DNA from: Sthenelais limicola
Lineage: Eukaryota > Annelida > Polychaeta > Phyllodocida > Sigalionidae
Reading direction: 5' to 3'
Assembly (NCBI GenBank): GCA_942159475.1
Contig: OW804095.1
Location: 58,742,773-58,806,772 of the forward strand
Length of the DNA: 64,000 nucleotides
A program made the translations under genes and the position numbers. The notes under the pieces were generated by a model, which worked only from the letters and a program-made list of their open reading frames with translations, did no database searches and was not told where the DNA came from. Within the stretch, counting starts at the first letter, position 1; the number at the start of each line of letters is the position of its first letter. Shown here in pieces: positions 37,643 through 52,110 of the stretch.

Positions 37643-40600
37643 TTTGAGACCGTAGTATCTTCAGATGTTTCCGACCCTTTTCCTCTGGATCTACTCGTTG
37701 ATACAGATGATTGCCAATATCTGAAATAGATTTGAAAATTAAATCAATATTTCTTTTAGCATCATTTAAAAGCATGAAATAAATTCGTGAGAAAATGTCA
37801 ATGAATTTTCAGGAACAGTACTGTTTGAACCTAAGCCTAATGTAAACAGTTAGGTTTCACGTTAATGCATTGTTGTCACGTCAATGATGCAAATCATATT
37901 GTCAAACTTGGATCCAGCTGTTCAAATGCTTTGTCAGCGAAATTGGATGGAGCCCATTACCTTTCCTTACAATCTTGCCTGGTGTTTACATGCCGATCAT
38001 TGTAAACTGATAATGAATTGTTATAATGCCTTAGCAGGATACGACTATTGATAGTAATGACATAAAATTATGGCACCCTGAGTATAGGCAAAGGCATCAC
38101 TAAATAAGTAGCCCAAGTTTTCTATTTGATGCTAAATGTGGAAATGCAAAGTAAGTTAAATACTCAATAGCGGCTAACACAACTAATGTTATCGTTGCCA
38201 CAATAATTATTGTAGTATAAATTATAGCACCGTTCATAAATGTCTGAATAAAGGGCACTTTTATTCAGCAGCATTGACTGGATGGAGGGAAATCCCTCCG
38301 AGGCACATCGTTCTGATTTCAAAGAACGAAATGACGGTCGTTTGTATCTTTTTCCTTGATAGTTAACAGAGAAGAGCTAATGATCTGTAGACACTGTGAC
38401 ACCGTGATAATGGATTTTTTTTAAAAGCAGAGAAGAAGGAAAGGGAGGGGAACACCACCTATGTGAATCCGGATACAAATGCGTACCATATGGTTTGCCA
38501 GAGAATAACTTATGTATAAATCATGGGTTTATCATATTTGGTCCTCTCCTTCTTCATAATCATATTTTTTTAATCACTGTGTCCTCCTTGTGCATTAGTG
38601 ATGGATATTTATAGTGTGGTGGTGGTCCTATCGGTATGTTAACAGAACCTAGTTATATTGATGGTGCATTGATCCCAATCTGTTTGGTGCAATATTTTAC
38701 CCATCAAGGATGATCCAGGACCAGTGCCATCTGGCTTGTGGCACGTACGGTGGACACACCTGTGCCCCCACTTCTCTACAAGCCTCCCTAGCAGACTTAG
38801 TGTCTATTTCAGGATGTGGTCTAATTCAGTAGGTGTCAATAGTTGAAATCACTGCTCAAGTTCTGGTAATTGCCAACAACTTTGGGGTTGGATCCTCCTG
38901 TAGATAGCACCAATATCATTCTCTAAACACCACTCAAGGCGACTGACACCAGGCATATTATATGAAATGTTTTGCTTCCCATGCATATATATAACATTGA
39001 TATAAATAGTCCAAATCCACTCGACCCAAACAAATTTGGGCCCATTGCATAAGTAAGACTACGAATTAAGAGGCTTTTTGCAATCGGTTCATGCGTACAA
39101 TAACGTATAAATAATTCCCCTTTTGGTTGGATTAGGATAGCAAAAAAATAATGATTTTTCAGTATGTTATACTTTAAACACGCCCCTCATTGTATGCAAA
39201 TGCAGTTAACTGTATCACGTTTCACGTAATATGTGAGATTATATGACATCGAACATGACATTTGTTGGAGTGCCGTTTTACATTTATGATAATATCACAT
39301 TTCTTCGGTAAAAGAAACGATAAAAGGAAAAGGTGAAGACAAAAGAAAACATGGGAAAGATGGCATCAAAGAATGGACAGGTTTGAACTCAGCAGAATCA
39401 CAAACAGCCATGCACCGCGGAGACTGTTCGGAGGAATACTGTTATGCCAGTCTAGTTCTTCAGTGGAGCCCCTCCCTACGACCTCATATAGCCTAGGATA
39501 CGGGACAGATGATGAAATTATGCGTGGTGATATCTACAAACGATATATTCAATATTCAATTTAAATTTAGTGTTTTTATCACACGAAAATTGAATTAAGG
39601 ACTAAACCAGCAATATTTTCACATTGGATATCATGGAATGACGCCTGATATGTATGATACTACACAAGTAAGTTGTGCAGTTATCCATTCACCAGAATAG
39701 TAAACGTCAAAAGGACTGCTCTATGCAAGGGCGCTAAAAATGATAAAGATCTAATAGATTATATTTACGAAAACTACATTAGTGGGATCCAGCCAGCAGC
39801 CTCACTAGAAAGTGGGCATGTATTCTCAGCTTTATGATCGTCATTCAGGTGAGGTTTTCCCATTTCAAAATATGTATTCCCTTCACCCAGTGTCGGCGCA
39901 TCAATTATTCACGAATGTGTACACCTCAAATGCAGTGTTAAAGAAACATATGAGTAGATTTTGTTCTTGCTCGCATATTATCATATATATAGTTGAGGTC
40001 TAAAATTACATAGGAAATCTGGCCTTATATATGACCCTATATAATGAATTTCGCTGTTGGGAAATTCCCCACTCCAAAAAGGAATAATTCGGGAATTCTC
40101 CACGTCTTTGACATCTACAGGACATTATGGAAGCCGCATGGCACGTATTGTCCCAAATAATGTCTATTTGTAAGAAGCCGAAACCCATTGCAGTGTTCAT
40201 ATATGCTAAAACTGAAATTTCCACCGTCTGTATAAGAAGCGCGATAAACGTAGGATAACAACTGCCTGATGCACGAATAATTACTCTAGGTTATCTATAA
40301 TGGCACTTCTAGCAATCCACATGCAAGTGGGGACAAAAGATGCTGTTTTACGTTCCAATACAGATAATATTTCAGAATGAGCTGAAACATCCGTTTGTTC
40401 ATGAAGGGCACCGCTTACATGAATAAAAACAAAGCTATCGCATCATATGACATATAGATATAAGTTATAATTTCACGGTGAGAACATAAGGGACAGGAAG
40501 AAGTGAGATCTGTGTAAAAAGATTTCGTGTATTCATCTTCATCTTCAAAGATAATACACGAAGTCTCTTTCACAGATGGCGCTTAAAAACCTCGCGATAT

Positions 40601-43600
40601 AGGGTAGAATTCGGGATAAATATGTATATCTGTTCCCATCATTTTGTCACCACCTTGAACTACATATTTTCTCTTAACAAAGCTACATTACGACATGTCC
40701 GAAAAAGGAGTTACCGTTTATTTTAATTTTGTAGCCTCCCGATGTTCTATGCGTTTATTTCCCTTCATTCGACTTTGCCCTACAGAGTTGGAAAAGCTAA
40801 GTTGGAAAATATGTAATCTGTGGCTACAGGAGCTTGCTTTTAAGATCTATCTTAGATTTTATAACAACTATTTCCCATGGAAATGCGTCTTATACAGCGT
40901 TTTGATCGTCGGGATTCCTTCATAGAAAATTGATATAATTGTTAATCACTATGACTACAATACTGTACATTTGTGATGATGTAAATAGGGCATAATGTAT
41001 TGGTCAATTGACGGTGAGCACCTATATGTGTTACCTTTCCCTGTGCATGGATAATCTATAAGGATATTCAGGCTATATTTGAGTACCAATTGCCTTGAAG
41101 CTAGTCAATTTGGTACTGCAGTAGCCTGTTTGATGATTTATCTTCAGCTTAGTTATTCACAGTCTCGTACCATTGAATAAAGAAGCATTCCGTATTTAGC
41201 CACTGATCGAGTCTCTCCTAGGTGTCCCATATATAATTTGATATTCACATAACGAAATAGAAATTCCTTGCTTGATGATTAATTTTAGATTCGATGTATT
41301 ATTTTTCTCCCTACTGAAGGCACTAACAGGAATTAGTCAATATAATATGTTCTCTTTATCGAGTGTGATGGGCTCCTCTCTGCCTAAACCTAAAATTTGT
41401 CGAGTATTCACCTCCATCCAACTCTTCTTCCACGTACGGCAGGGCAGGGCCATGAAGGCCATGACCTGAAGGCAGTGTTAAGACAGCTTAATCTTATAAG
41501 TGCGTAATTGATAGGTCTATCCCCTCGGCGACCAGTTACAAATGTGATGAAAACCTCGCGAAGATTTGCCTATTATTATGCTTCTGTTGCAAAACTACAT
41601 GGGCCGTTCCCAAGCTTGGCGCTTGCAAAAGCGACTTTAACTGTGATATTACATAACAATTTCAGAGATTGTGCCGAAATATTAATTAGATAAAACGGCC
41701 TCGATGATGTCTGAAATGACAATAAGATTTCTATGGAATATTAGTTGTTAGGTTTATCTTTTCACTGTGCCTGCTGGGACCTCATGTAAAATTAGTACAG
41801 CTTGCGAAAAACTAACCCGTTCCTTTTGAGGATAGTCAAATTGAATAGGCGTACGCATAGTCTTGGCATGTATGGAGTACGGGAAGATCCAGCCTTCTAT
41901 AACAGATACCAGCGCATATCAGCTTAAGTGATAACGTCCTGAGAGCATGGCAAGGTTTTGGGTCAAAGGAGACAGAGATTAGCACGACTTAGTCGTACAG
42001 ACGTCTCTCACGGGCGAATGAACCCCAGGGAGGAGTAGATACGGTGAAGTTACTGCAGACATGGCAAGAAGGCAATAGAAGCCAGAGAACAAGTCTATAG
42101 GAGACAAATGGCGAGATTTAAAGCCAGTGACACTTGAGAATAAATTGGTGTAAGTTTTGATCAAATCTTTAGAATTTATTCTCAGTTGCTACTCAATAGC
42201 AACCTATATTGATTATTAAAAATGGATTAATCTTTTTTCTTTTAAAGGGATGAAGCTCAACTTCTCTTACGATTTGCCCAGTTTAATGATCTTTGTTGAT
42301 CAGAATGGACAGAATGAAGACAAAACAGAGTTACAGAGTACGCATTTTTCGATAACTATATGCTTCACCGAATCGTTTTATTTTGTTTTGTTGGGGAAAA
42401 TATTTTTTGTTTTGGATAATTTAGAGTATACATATATGTAACATGGGAATGGGATACATATGCATGCATTATAGGGCCCAATAGAATGATCGGCTGATAC
42501 CTAGAGTATAAAAGAACCAATTGTGAACTCCATTATTTTTAAAGGGCCCAGAAAATGGCCGCATCTGCGTCACAAATCATTAATGGTCAGGTCGGTAATT
42601 GTAATTACCAATTGTGTCACAGTTTCTCAGTTTTCATAAATCTACACACCTTTATCCACTCCGGATTCCACTAGTGTTTAGCTCCCTCCAATTGGTATGG
42701 GACCAGGTCTATGACAATGTTTAAACAAGGCAAGCGTCCTATTGTATTGCTGGACGTTGCAGATTTAGAGAGGTAAGGCATACGTTGACACGTACAGTCA
42801 GTCTACATTTGCAGTAAACTGAAGAGAATACCTCCGCCCCTTGTCATAACAGAAAGCAATCGTTACTGTAGGTGTGCAAACAAACATTCGATGACGCAAT
42901 GACAGAAACCTCTTTGTGTGGCAGCTATCTATCACCTAGTGACTACGTATATAATGAGTATTATCCACACCATTATAAATAAATCATTAATTTTTACAAT
43001 GTAATACTTTGCCTTAGTTGGCAATATCAAATGGTTGACTCTGGAATATATGGGAATGGCGCATTATAATCAATCTGTCATCTGTGTATGTCTGCCATGG
43101 GAGATATAGAAACATCGCACCTAAAATATATGTATCATTTAAAACAGTCATGATAGCATAGATGGAAAGCTGTAATTGACTTTATCATGTCAACACTTCC
43201 CCTTCCGCGGCAACTTAAAGACCATTCACAACACGTCCTATTTAAGTAGTATATGTAAATGAGCGATTGACTCGGGCTATTGTGCATTCTTTGCAAGCTT
43301 CTGAAACAATGCGGCAGTAAATTAATTTCTGTGGGGGAGACATGCATAAGACAGGCAAATTAAAACAGCCAGAGGCGAGGGGCAAAACACTGTTTTGAAA
43401 TGAATTTCGAAAACAGACACATCTTTGTTCGTTGATAGCTTTGTTTCACTCAATAATTCATGATCGGCAGGTGCCTATCGAGGAGGCTTGCTCGAAACCA
43501 GATGTTAAGATGAGGTCTCGGATCTACCAGCAAAGTGCAGGATCTTTAATATCTTTTGCACCGATGAAAGGATTAATAGCCCCGAGTATAGTGAAGGGAA

Positions 43601-46600
43601 GGCGGGGAGTAATGCATCAAGGGACTCCTGGGGCAACACGTATAGTGAGCGCTGCTCTAACAGATCATTTTTACTTTCATCAAAGATTCTCCTCGTCAAA
43701 AATTCTTTGCGCGGAATGGAAGACCTACCAATGTCTCAATAAATATTGAGTTTATACTCGTGCCATGCGGACTTGAAAAATCGACACTCTGTTTTTGACT
43801 GGAGAGACATTTTACTTCTATGATAGGACATTGGTAAGCAACATACATGTACGTTTGCCTCTTGCCTCATAGCAAAACGGGCTTTCGTAGTAGTTTTCCC
43901 TGGGGAACTATTTTCCCTTTGCGTAGAAACCTCTGTTGATTACTCGGTACTGACTACACTTTGCATCGCTTCGCTAAAAACTAAGATTGCTTAGTGATAC
44001 AAAACTCTACAAAAATCATTAGAAAAACAACAAAACTGAATTAAATAACCTCTGTAGAATTGTAATCAATTTGTCATTATAATTTTCAATTGCCTTCCCG
44101 TAATCGGGTTTCTTCTTGATACTGTTCTCGGGCCAGTTTTTAAAACTAGAAGCAGCCTAAGTACTGTATAGTCTCATACTGTGATCATTCCCATTTGTTG
44201 GTATTTATAACCATCCTTAGATATGACGTCAGATGATGGTTTTATTATTTAATTGACAAATATAATACATTACACGTACTCCAGGGCTTTCAACGTTTGG
44301 AACAACGATCTGAATAATAAGTCATGGATGTGGGAATTAGTTTCATTTACCGTAGGCACTTTTAATGATCCACGTAAGTAGGCGTATATAATATATATAT
44401 TCATTACTGTTGCAATCCCCTAAAAGCTGTAAACTGTCCTAATACAGCTGTCATCAGACATAATCACTATCCGTCTCATACATTCAATACGGACTACATT
44501 TAAATCACTCGGATCTGGTCTCACTTTGTCTTGGACTTCGATTCTGAAGCTTTGTTTAAATTCCTCGGGAACAGATTTCCTCTGGGAAAGAATTACAGAT
44601 TACAAAATGTTGAGAAACATTTGCTGTAGTCATATCAAGTTCTACGTCAATATTTGTCCATAGTAACGATAGTTCCTGACATCCCCCATGCCCAGTGCCT
44701 TTAGGAAAAGAACCACTGTGTAATAGTCCTTTCCGCTGCCGTCTTTGTTGGTGGCTCCGTCCGCTATATGAGCGCAATGTAAGCGATATCCTGAGCATGC
44801 AGGGAAAAACCATACACTCAAGTACACATCGAACATGTGCACTGAATAAAGTGAGCCTCAGGCGTCTGCTTTAAGTAATAACAATAATACCAGACTGGGA
44901 TCTACACTTAAAGGGTGTCCGTACGAGTGAGAATGACAAATAGATTGACTTACTTGCTCAGGAAGGGGAATGCGTTGTCTTCGATATTATGAGACGTCTT
45001 TTGTGAGATGCGTATTTCACCCAGATGTTGCAGGTTCACTTTCCCTCCGGCTTTTACTGTATATCTCTGTATGCACACGATGATGAAGCATTCCAGAGTT
45101 TTAACCAGCAATTCAGAAAAAAACCCTAATGTACCTTTCAACCTGTCACGTTAGTCTCATATACCTGCTTTTAATTAGCGTCTGAGGAGTACTACTCACT
45201 TGGCTCAAGCCCCTTAGAACCAGTATATGTCTTCGTGTATCTCAAAGGATCGCAGAACATTGAAGAATCCTAGACTAAAAGTTAAGAAAATAATTGTTGT
45301 TGAGTAGATGATCGGATCTGTTCCTGGAATCCTTTGATTAGCTGAGAATGAGTGATGTCCTGTTGATAAGAAGGATGATCCAAACGTGTGTCCGGCGGTT
45401 TACTACCTTGCAGGCACACTGCTGCGAATAACTCGACCAGCTCTCCCCTTCAGCCCTACTCCTTGTACTCGGCTTCTCATTCTCTCGCCCTGCATGTGCT
45501 AGATCGGCTCCGTTCATCTCAACAGCGCGACACCTGCTGGTGCGGTGTTTACCTTCATAGAAGTTTCTGCCAACCAACCAGGAGCTAGGAACTGGGATAG
45601 GTCTGTGCTTAATATACTGCGCGAATTGCCTTTTACTTTTACTAAATAAACCTTATATCACGACGGAAATATTTGCTATCGAATGACTTATAAATACACT
45701 AATATTTCCATGGGTGGTATATTGGAAGACCTTCTTACGCCGATTTGTCAGTAGACGATAGTAAATTTTCCTAAAATAATTATGTTTCGATCTTATATAT
45801 CACGACACTTGTAAATTGTATGAAAAAATAAGTTAAATATATTAAAATGAATAATGGTCTAAATACAAGTGCTATATACTTCATGAATATACTGTTGTAA
45901 TCTCTTTCCCTAAAGAACATTAAGAACGAAATTAAAACCTTGTCTGGAATTCGATATGTACTTTATCATGAAAGTTAAAGATGAATATTATTTAGATTAT
46001 GATGACATTGGCGACTTTCCTCTATATAATTTCACTTTCCCATGTCTGGACAGCAGCACCAAACGCGGAAGACTGCATCATTCTTGTGAATATATATAAT
46101 ACATTATATCTATATATACGCTTGGACTAGAACTTGTAGAGGGCATGCTTGAGGGCACAGAATGGCGAAGGTCCTACAAATTGGCAATTGCTTGTAGCTG
46201 GTTCATTAGCATCATTAGTGGCGCACGCTGACTTAGCCGCAAGGGATGACCTGAAATCGTGGACGTACTGTCAAAGAGGGCCAGCCACATCACGGAGTCC
46301 CTGCTGTACCTTTGTTTATTAAATCAAATCGTGACGTATTTCCCTCAAACGAAACTTCTCCAATATATTTGTTTTATCACCGGTACTTCTCCTGGGATTG
46401 GATTATCTATATATAAGTGTCATTTAGAATATTAATACGTTTGCATTTTTATTGATGTAAATCAAGACCTTGGAGCAATTGAAATATCCTCAGCATTGAT
46501 TCTCACCGAAACTATACCGAATGCAATATCTCCAATACCATACAATGAATATATATATGTGATAATAGAGAATAATAAATCCAATTTAAAAAATATATCG

Positions 46601-46814
46601 CGGAACAGATTATTAAAAAAAACATGTACATTAGAGTAAATGTTCTAATTATTCGGTCAAAAATGTTAGGATATCGTCCAAATATATGATTAACCTTGAT
46701 TAAATGAAATTCTCAATAGTTATGAGTGTTATGAATATCATATACAAATTCCATAAACCATATAAACAGGAAGGTATACAAATAATTCATTTGATCGTTT
46801 GCCTTTGTTCATTG
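37643..46814. other. Intergenic region, no gene seen
   Basis: Nine kb between two minus-strand genes. The part next to 37643 should hold the SLC45 5' untranslated exon and promoter, which I could not locate with confidence. Several 60-110 codon frames exist (for example around 43432-43749 and 44642-44842) but none has a supported splice structure or a known domain. Confidence 0.5.
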
Positions 46815-49665
46815 TCATTCATTCTGTTGGGATGTATCAGGTCCCAAAGGTACCGTATGCCTTATATGGAAAGGGTCATCAAAGTCAACTCGGCTTATTA
46901 AATAAACTTCTTTAACCTCAAAGGTAATATCTGTCCAGTTTTCCTGACATTTATCCATAAATTGGTGAACAACTTTGGGCTTAAACTGGCCTAGGGATAA
47001 GTGTGGTTGGAATCCCTTTTCAGAGATTGTGTTCAGGTCGGTGAAATCTGGGAATATCTCTACAAGTTTACTTTGTAAATCGATCACCGCAGGATGGCTT
47101 TCAATTTCTTGGCGTTTCGAATGCCCACCCGAATCTGTCCCTCCTTCAATGGGAAGACTTGTTGCAGAAGAAGAACAAATATCGTTCGTTACATGACGGG
47201 TATCGTTCGTGGTAAGGGGATGAAGTGGTTTCAACCACATAGTGGTATTTTTGCGTCGAGGGAAGTATCCGAAAGCTTCTTTGGGAAACGTAATGGTAAA
47301 TGGCTGGACGTGCTGAAGCCCTTCTCTAATGCGATGAGCAGCATTGCTGAAATCCGCCTCATGATTGTTGTGAGGTATAAAGGGATAGATCATATTAATG
47401 TGGGGCATCCACCTTTTATAGGCCTTGTCGTGCTCACTGCAAAATACAAATCATTATTTCTTGAGTGAAAATCAAATTTGAGAGCGACAACTTAACAAGA
47501 GAATATATACATAATATAATAAGATCGTGGTGCTGAAAGTAGGATATCAACCGAATGATAAACCATGAAAGCAATTACTCCAGACACGAGCCCATTTAGA
47601 TGCTAGATGATATGTTCGATGACGCCCCATGCTAGCGTCAATTTGCTATCCTTCTACAATAACGAAGGCTTACCATTAACCTGCATCTGCAGGCAAGGAA
47701 GAACGAATACACAATTACAGGTGTGCATATATCCATATAGACATCTAGGTCCTGTCTCATATTACAAGTAGAGATCAATTAATTTGATGGACTGCAGGAC
47801 CTGACATATTCATTCTCGTGTTTTAATTCTACACATTATTCTAAATGTGAATATGAAACCTATTTTGTTCGCCTCATTGGCAATAATGAAGTCTAAAAGA
47901 GGGAAATGAAAAAAAAGAACTCTTCTCTAGGAAGTAAATATTGAAGTGACATCGATCATTACAAACAAAATATCAATATGATTTGAAAAAGTAGGATTCA
48001 CAATCCTAATAGATATATAATATTTCCAGTCATATATAGGCCTATACCAAATATAATTTATGTATAATATATAAATGTTTTATTTCCTTTATAAACAGAT
48101 TACATCAAATAGGAAAAGGATATTATTCTTTCTGTGCCCTCACAGTTCTTCCAAGATACCCATATATACTTTTACTCATACATTTTGTGAAACTTATTAT
48201 CAAACAACAACGACATCCCCTTAACAGTTGTGTTTAAAATACAACGGTACATCGATTTCAACCAAAATACATTAATATAGTAGCTCAATACACGTCTCTA
48301 TCTATGCAATGGTTACAATATAACATCTAAGTTTCTTTAGTAAGTATCCTTATAATACAATAATGAATAGGAAAAAAGCCTTGATTTCTCTCGGCATTAT
48401 TTCAAGTTTTCAGATAACTATACGTATTCTGTATGCCAGAGCTGATATAGATACTATACTATCGCGTATTGAGTACTTGTTGCCTCTGGAGCTAGATAAT
48501 ATAGTCATTCGAAGCCCACCCAAAAGTCACTAAGATAAAATATTAAAGAATTTGGGCCAGTTTTTCTTGGTGTAAAACCTCATTATCTCATAAATTAACC
48601 ATTTCGATGACCCACCAAAATCCATTTTCTTTTTCAACAAGACTCTTTTTTCGTCTTAAACTTAAATTGGGGAATCCTCAATGAAATGGAAATTGTTAGG
48701 ATAGCACTCGCTAGATCTAAGGAGAGGCTAGCAAATTACAGTATTAATTCCATTTACCTCAAATTGCCATTGCAAAAGAAATATTAAAATATTGAAGAAA
48801 ATGCCATATTATTAATTAAAATATTTGTGTGGTACAAAAACTAGGGATCAAAGATGGCAACATGGACGATTTAACTGGAAAAGCAAGCAGCTTCCATAGG
48901 GAAAGCCATGCACGATCGAGTCTTGGAAGACTCCCGCGGCACATGTTGGCAGAAGTAGCATACTAGTAGGCTATGCCTGTTTATCATTTCGATAAATTGT
49001 CTTTAACTAGCTTTTGGAGCACAGTAATCAATATACCTTTCTTTATATCAGATTCAGATTGCCAGAATAATTAATCAAGGTCTTCACTAATCAACACTCG
49101 TAGCTCACTCAAACACTTTATAAATTTATACATGTATGCCGGCCTGCTCATACAAATTGATACACGATACAATTATAGTAACTCACCTTCTGATTTTTTG
49201 TATTTGTGACCAGCAATCCTCAGGAGGAATAATCACGATAGAAGTTTTGTGAGACTTGTAAACTTTGGACCTTTTAGCCGTAGGTTCCATTTCTGTGTTA
49301 GCTGATGTTTGTATGGACCCGGCTAAGTCATCTTGCTGTATACTATCAATTATAAATATTATACATGTATATTAATACGATACAGATACGCGATATCCAC
49401 CTTTTAGAAATACAGGTGATAATTGCTGGATTTGACGAGCTCTAATTAATCTGAAATGTTAAGACGTTTACCATTCATCCGACTGAATTTTATGATGAAC
49501 ACCGCCACACTCCACTTCTCTCTCACCACTTTCTTCTGAATGCATTGCACTTGGATCTTTGCTAACGTTCGCCTCTGGGACTTGAGAGGTTATGGATGTT
49601 TGCAGGCTTTTTACATATATGCCTTCATTGGCAAGCCCTCTTAACATTGCATAACGTTTGTACAT
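46815..49665 (-). CDS. 2H phosphoesterase-superfamily protein (LENG9/AKAP7-like)
   Basis: Three minus-strand exons: 49665-49472, 49342-49187, 47436-46815. They total 972 nt, 323 aa. The ATG at 49665 is preceded directly by an in-frame TGA (tgacgcatcATG). The first ~90 residues are low-complexity and unrecognised. Residues ~95-323 form a 2'-5' RNA ligase-like 2H domain: IIPPEDCW, HDKAYKRWMPHINMIYPF (first His129) and FQPHLSLGQF (second His262), ending in the usual HTVPLG strand. A Ser/Thr/Asn-rich insertion of about 40 residues sits between the two motifs. Family members cleave 2'-5' or cyclic phosphodiester bonds in RNA or nucleotides; AKAP7-type enzymes degrade 2-5A. The first motif is His-x-Asn in place of the usual His-x-Thr/Ser. 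No signal peptide or membrane segment is present, so it is probably cytosolic or nuclear. The substrate is unknown. Confidence 0.85.
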
Positions 49666-50061
49666 GATGCGTCACTTCGGAGTATGTATTTCACCAGCGT
49701 TAGCAATTGTGGCTGAACTTTTCTGGAGGACCTGAACTTGTCACAACAAGAGCGAAGCATGGTGGCCCACGAGAAATCATGCCATACATGATCATAACAT
49801 CCGGCAGTTTACAGGAAATTGTGCAATCAGAGACTGAAGCAGCATGAAGTACTTAGTTCTATTTCTGTCCGCAGTGTGTAGCCACTATCTAGATATACTC
49901 AAGAGGTATTGAACTAATAATCTAATACGCAATGGTTACATTTCCCTCCAAATCCACAGAAATATAAAACGTTAACAAAAAGCCTCTTACAAAGAAATTA
50001 TATTCAATTGTTTAGCTGGAATTCATTTTTTTAAAAAAAATGTATCAGGATTTAATATTAT

Positions 50062-50290
50062 TCTTTTAAAAGAATTTAATGTTAGGAAATAAAGGAGAGA
50101 GAGAGGGGGGCAGGTGAGGGAAAGAATAAGGAAAGAGGGGAGGGGAAGAGAGCCAAATTCAACGCTGGAAATCTCGAAAACAGAAATAATGAGGATTTAA
50201 TAGTATTTTTAAAAAGAATTTAATGTTAGGAAATAAAGGAGAGAGAGAGGGGTAGGGGAGAGGGAAAGAATAAGGAGGGAGAGGGGTTAT
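50062..50290 (+). repeat. Direct duplication, GA-rich
   Basis: 'agaatttaatgttaggaaat' followed by 'aaaggagagagagaggg' and 'gggaaagaataagga' occurs at about 50073-50140 and again at about 50215-50285, a spacing of roughly 145 bases. The copies differ mainly in the length of the G and GA runs. Confidence 0.8.
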
Positions 50291-51505
50291 TAATATAAAC
50301 TTCTTAGTTTGATTCGAGGGAAAAAATCAAAAAAATCAAGAAATATCTACTAATACATTCTGAATATTTGTGTTCATCAAAATAAATTGCCCTGCAATGC
50401 ATTTAGAACATCTATGATGCACTGCATGGTAGTAGAGGCCCAATTTGTTGTTGTTGTAATGTTTTTTTAATAACCTTGTTTATCGTGTGTATCCTAATGA
50501 CATCTTAACAAAATTATTACATTTCAAATAATATTCATGAAAGAAAACACAAAACTTGTGTAGTTCCCCATTTAATTTGTCATGGTAGAAAATTCTGAAG
50601 AAAAGAAATAATTCTTGCTAAAATCTGCAGTTCTTCCCCCTCCCTTTCCCCATCTCTGACGACTGCTACACCCCTTCCTCTTCTTCCACCCCCTACTCTT
50701 CCTCCACCTCCCCACTATACCTATTACATAAAGATCAACTTGTGAACATTCCGGGCCAATTCCCACAGGTACCCTGTAACTGCTGCTATTATAAGAAACC
50801 CACTATTATAACTTTTAAAGTTATCTGCCAATATTACAGACTCACTATTGTAACTATTATAGATCTGCTGTTATTATTTACCCCCTATTGTGTAACTTCT
50901 GATATACACTACTGCTACGACAAACACACCATTGTAATTTCTGAAATCATCAGCTGTTATTATTAACACCCAATTGTAACTTCTGACATTAACAGCTATT
51001 AAAAACATCTGCTATTACAAAGCCCTTCTAAGTACGTACACATTAATTAGACAATCAACTAACTTAAATGGGATTAGTATGAATATTTGTGATAAAAATG
51101 TAATTACCTGTACATCTCCTCAACTTACATATCCCTTACTTATGGGAAGTAAACATCCATATAATATGCGGGAAGAGCGATTTCTACGAAAAGGGGTAGA
51201 AATCCATATAAGGAAAAGAGGAGTTTCTTCGCCTCACATGTTCTCGGAATTTGTCGTTTTACAAACCATCTTATTCATCTTTAGACTTCTTTCCACCCTC
51301 TTTGGAGGATTATATGTGGTTTGTGAAGGTATCTGGGGTGAAAATGGGAGTTTGAAAACTTTTTTAAATTGCGATCTCTACACTCTATCTATAGCCTGGG
51401 AAAGCCCCTGTGAGATACCACGTCATTTCCCACAACCTGTGTGTGTGTAACAGTTTTATTTCTGATTGGCACTTATACATCAGAATTCATGTAGAAAAAG
51501 GAGTC

Positions 51506-51543
51506 CTGCTTCACCCTCTATGAATACATAGAGGGTGAAGCAG
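51506..51543. repeat. Perfect 17-bp hairpin
   Basis: ctgcttcaccctctatg (51506-51522), four-base loop AATA, then its exact inverse complement at 51527-51543. It has no U-tract and no neighbouring gene, so it is probably a relic of a short inverted-repeat element. Confidence 0.8.
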
Positions 51544-51699
51544 ATTTTAAACAGCACATAATGGATCTTATGCATAGACATACAATGGGCATATACATAA
51601 ATAGGCTAATAACTTGCACCCAGGGCCGATGTATGATATTCTTTCCTTTCAACTTGACAGAAATACCTACGTTCAGTGGGACCTAACTACATGCAGAGG

Positions 51700-52110
51700 A
51701 GTGGGAGAGTGAAGAAGTGGGTGTAGGAATAGGAATGGGGGCGGGGGAGGGAAAGAAGAGGGGGGAAAGAGAGGAGGGAGAGGATGTAGGGGAAGGGAGA
51801 GAAAGCTGGGAGGGGGAGCATGAGGAAGAGGGGAGGGAGAGTATGTGTGTGTGGTAGGAATAGGAATGGTGGAGGGGGGGGGGAATGAAGAGGGGGGAAA
51901 GAGAGGAGGGAGAGGATGTAGGGGAAGGGAGAGAGGGAGGGAGAGAAAGCTGGGAGGAGGAGCATGAGGAAGAGAGTGTGTGTGTGTGTGGGGGGGGGGG
52001 GATCGGAGATGGGGTTGGGAGAGAAAAACAGGTATGAAAGTCAGAGAAGAGGGGGAGGGAAAATAGGGAGAGGGGGAAGTGTGGGGGGAGAGAGGGTAAC
52101 CGTCCGGAGG
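51700..52110 (+). repeat. G/GA-rich satellite, two ~130-bp copies plus G-tracts
   Basis: 'gtaggaataggaatgg', 'aagaggggggaaagagagga', 'gggagaggatgtaggggaag' and 'gagaaagctgggagg' appear at about 51723-51840 and again at about 51855-51975. (GT)n and a ten-G run follow. The many runs of three or more G could form G-quadruplexes. Confidence 0.8.

Noticed and set aside
43432..43749. 105-codon plus-strand frame
   Set aside because: No domain, no splice partners; the opposite strand is also open over part of it.
44642..44842. Minus-strand frame with protein-like composition (ADGATNKDGSGKDYY)
   Set aside because: I recognise no family, a competing frame is also open, and no neighbouring exons fit. 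It remains a weak candidate only.
51079..51450. 123-codon plus-strand frame
   Set aside because: AT-rich flanks, no recognisable motif, no signal peptide or start context; probably chance.
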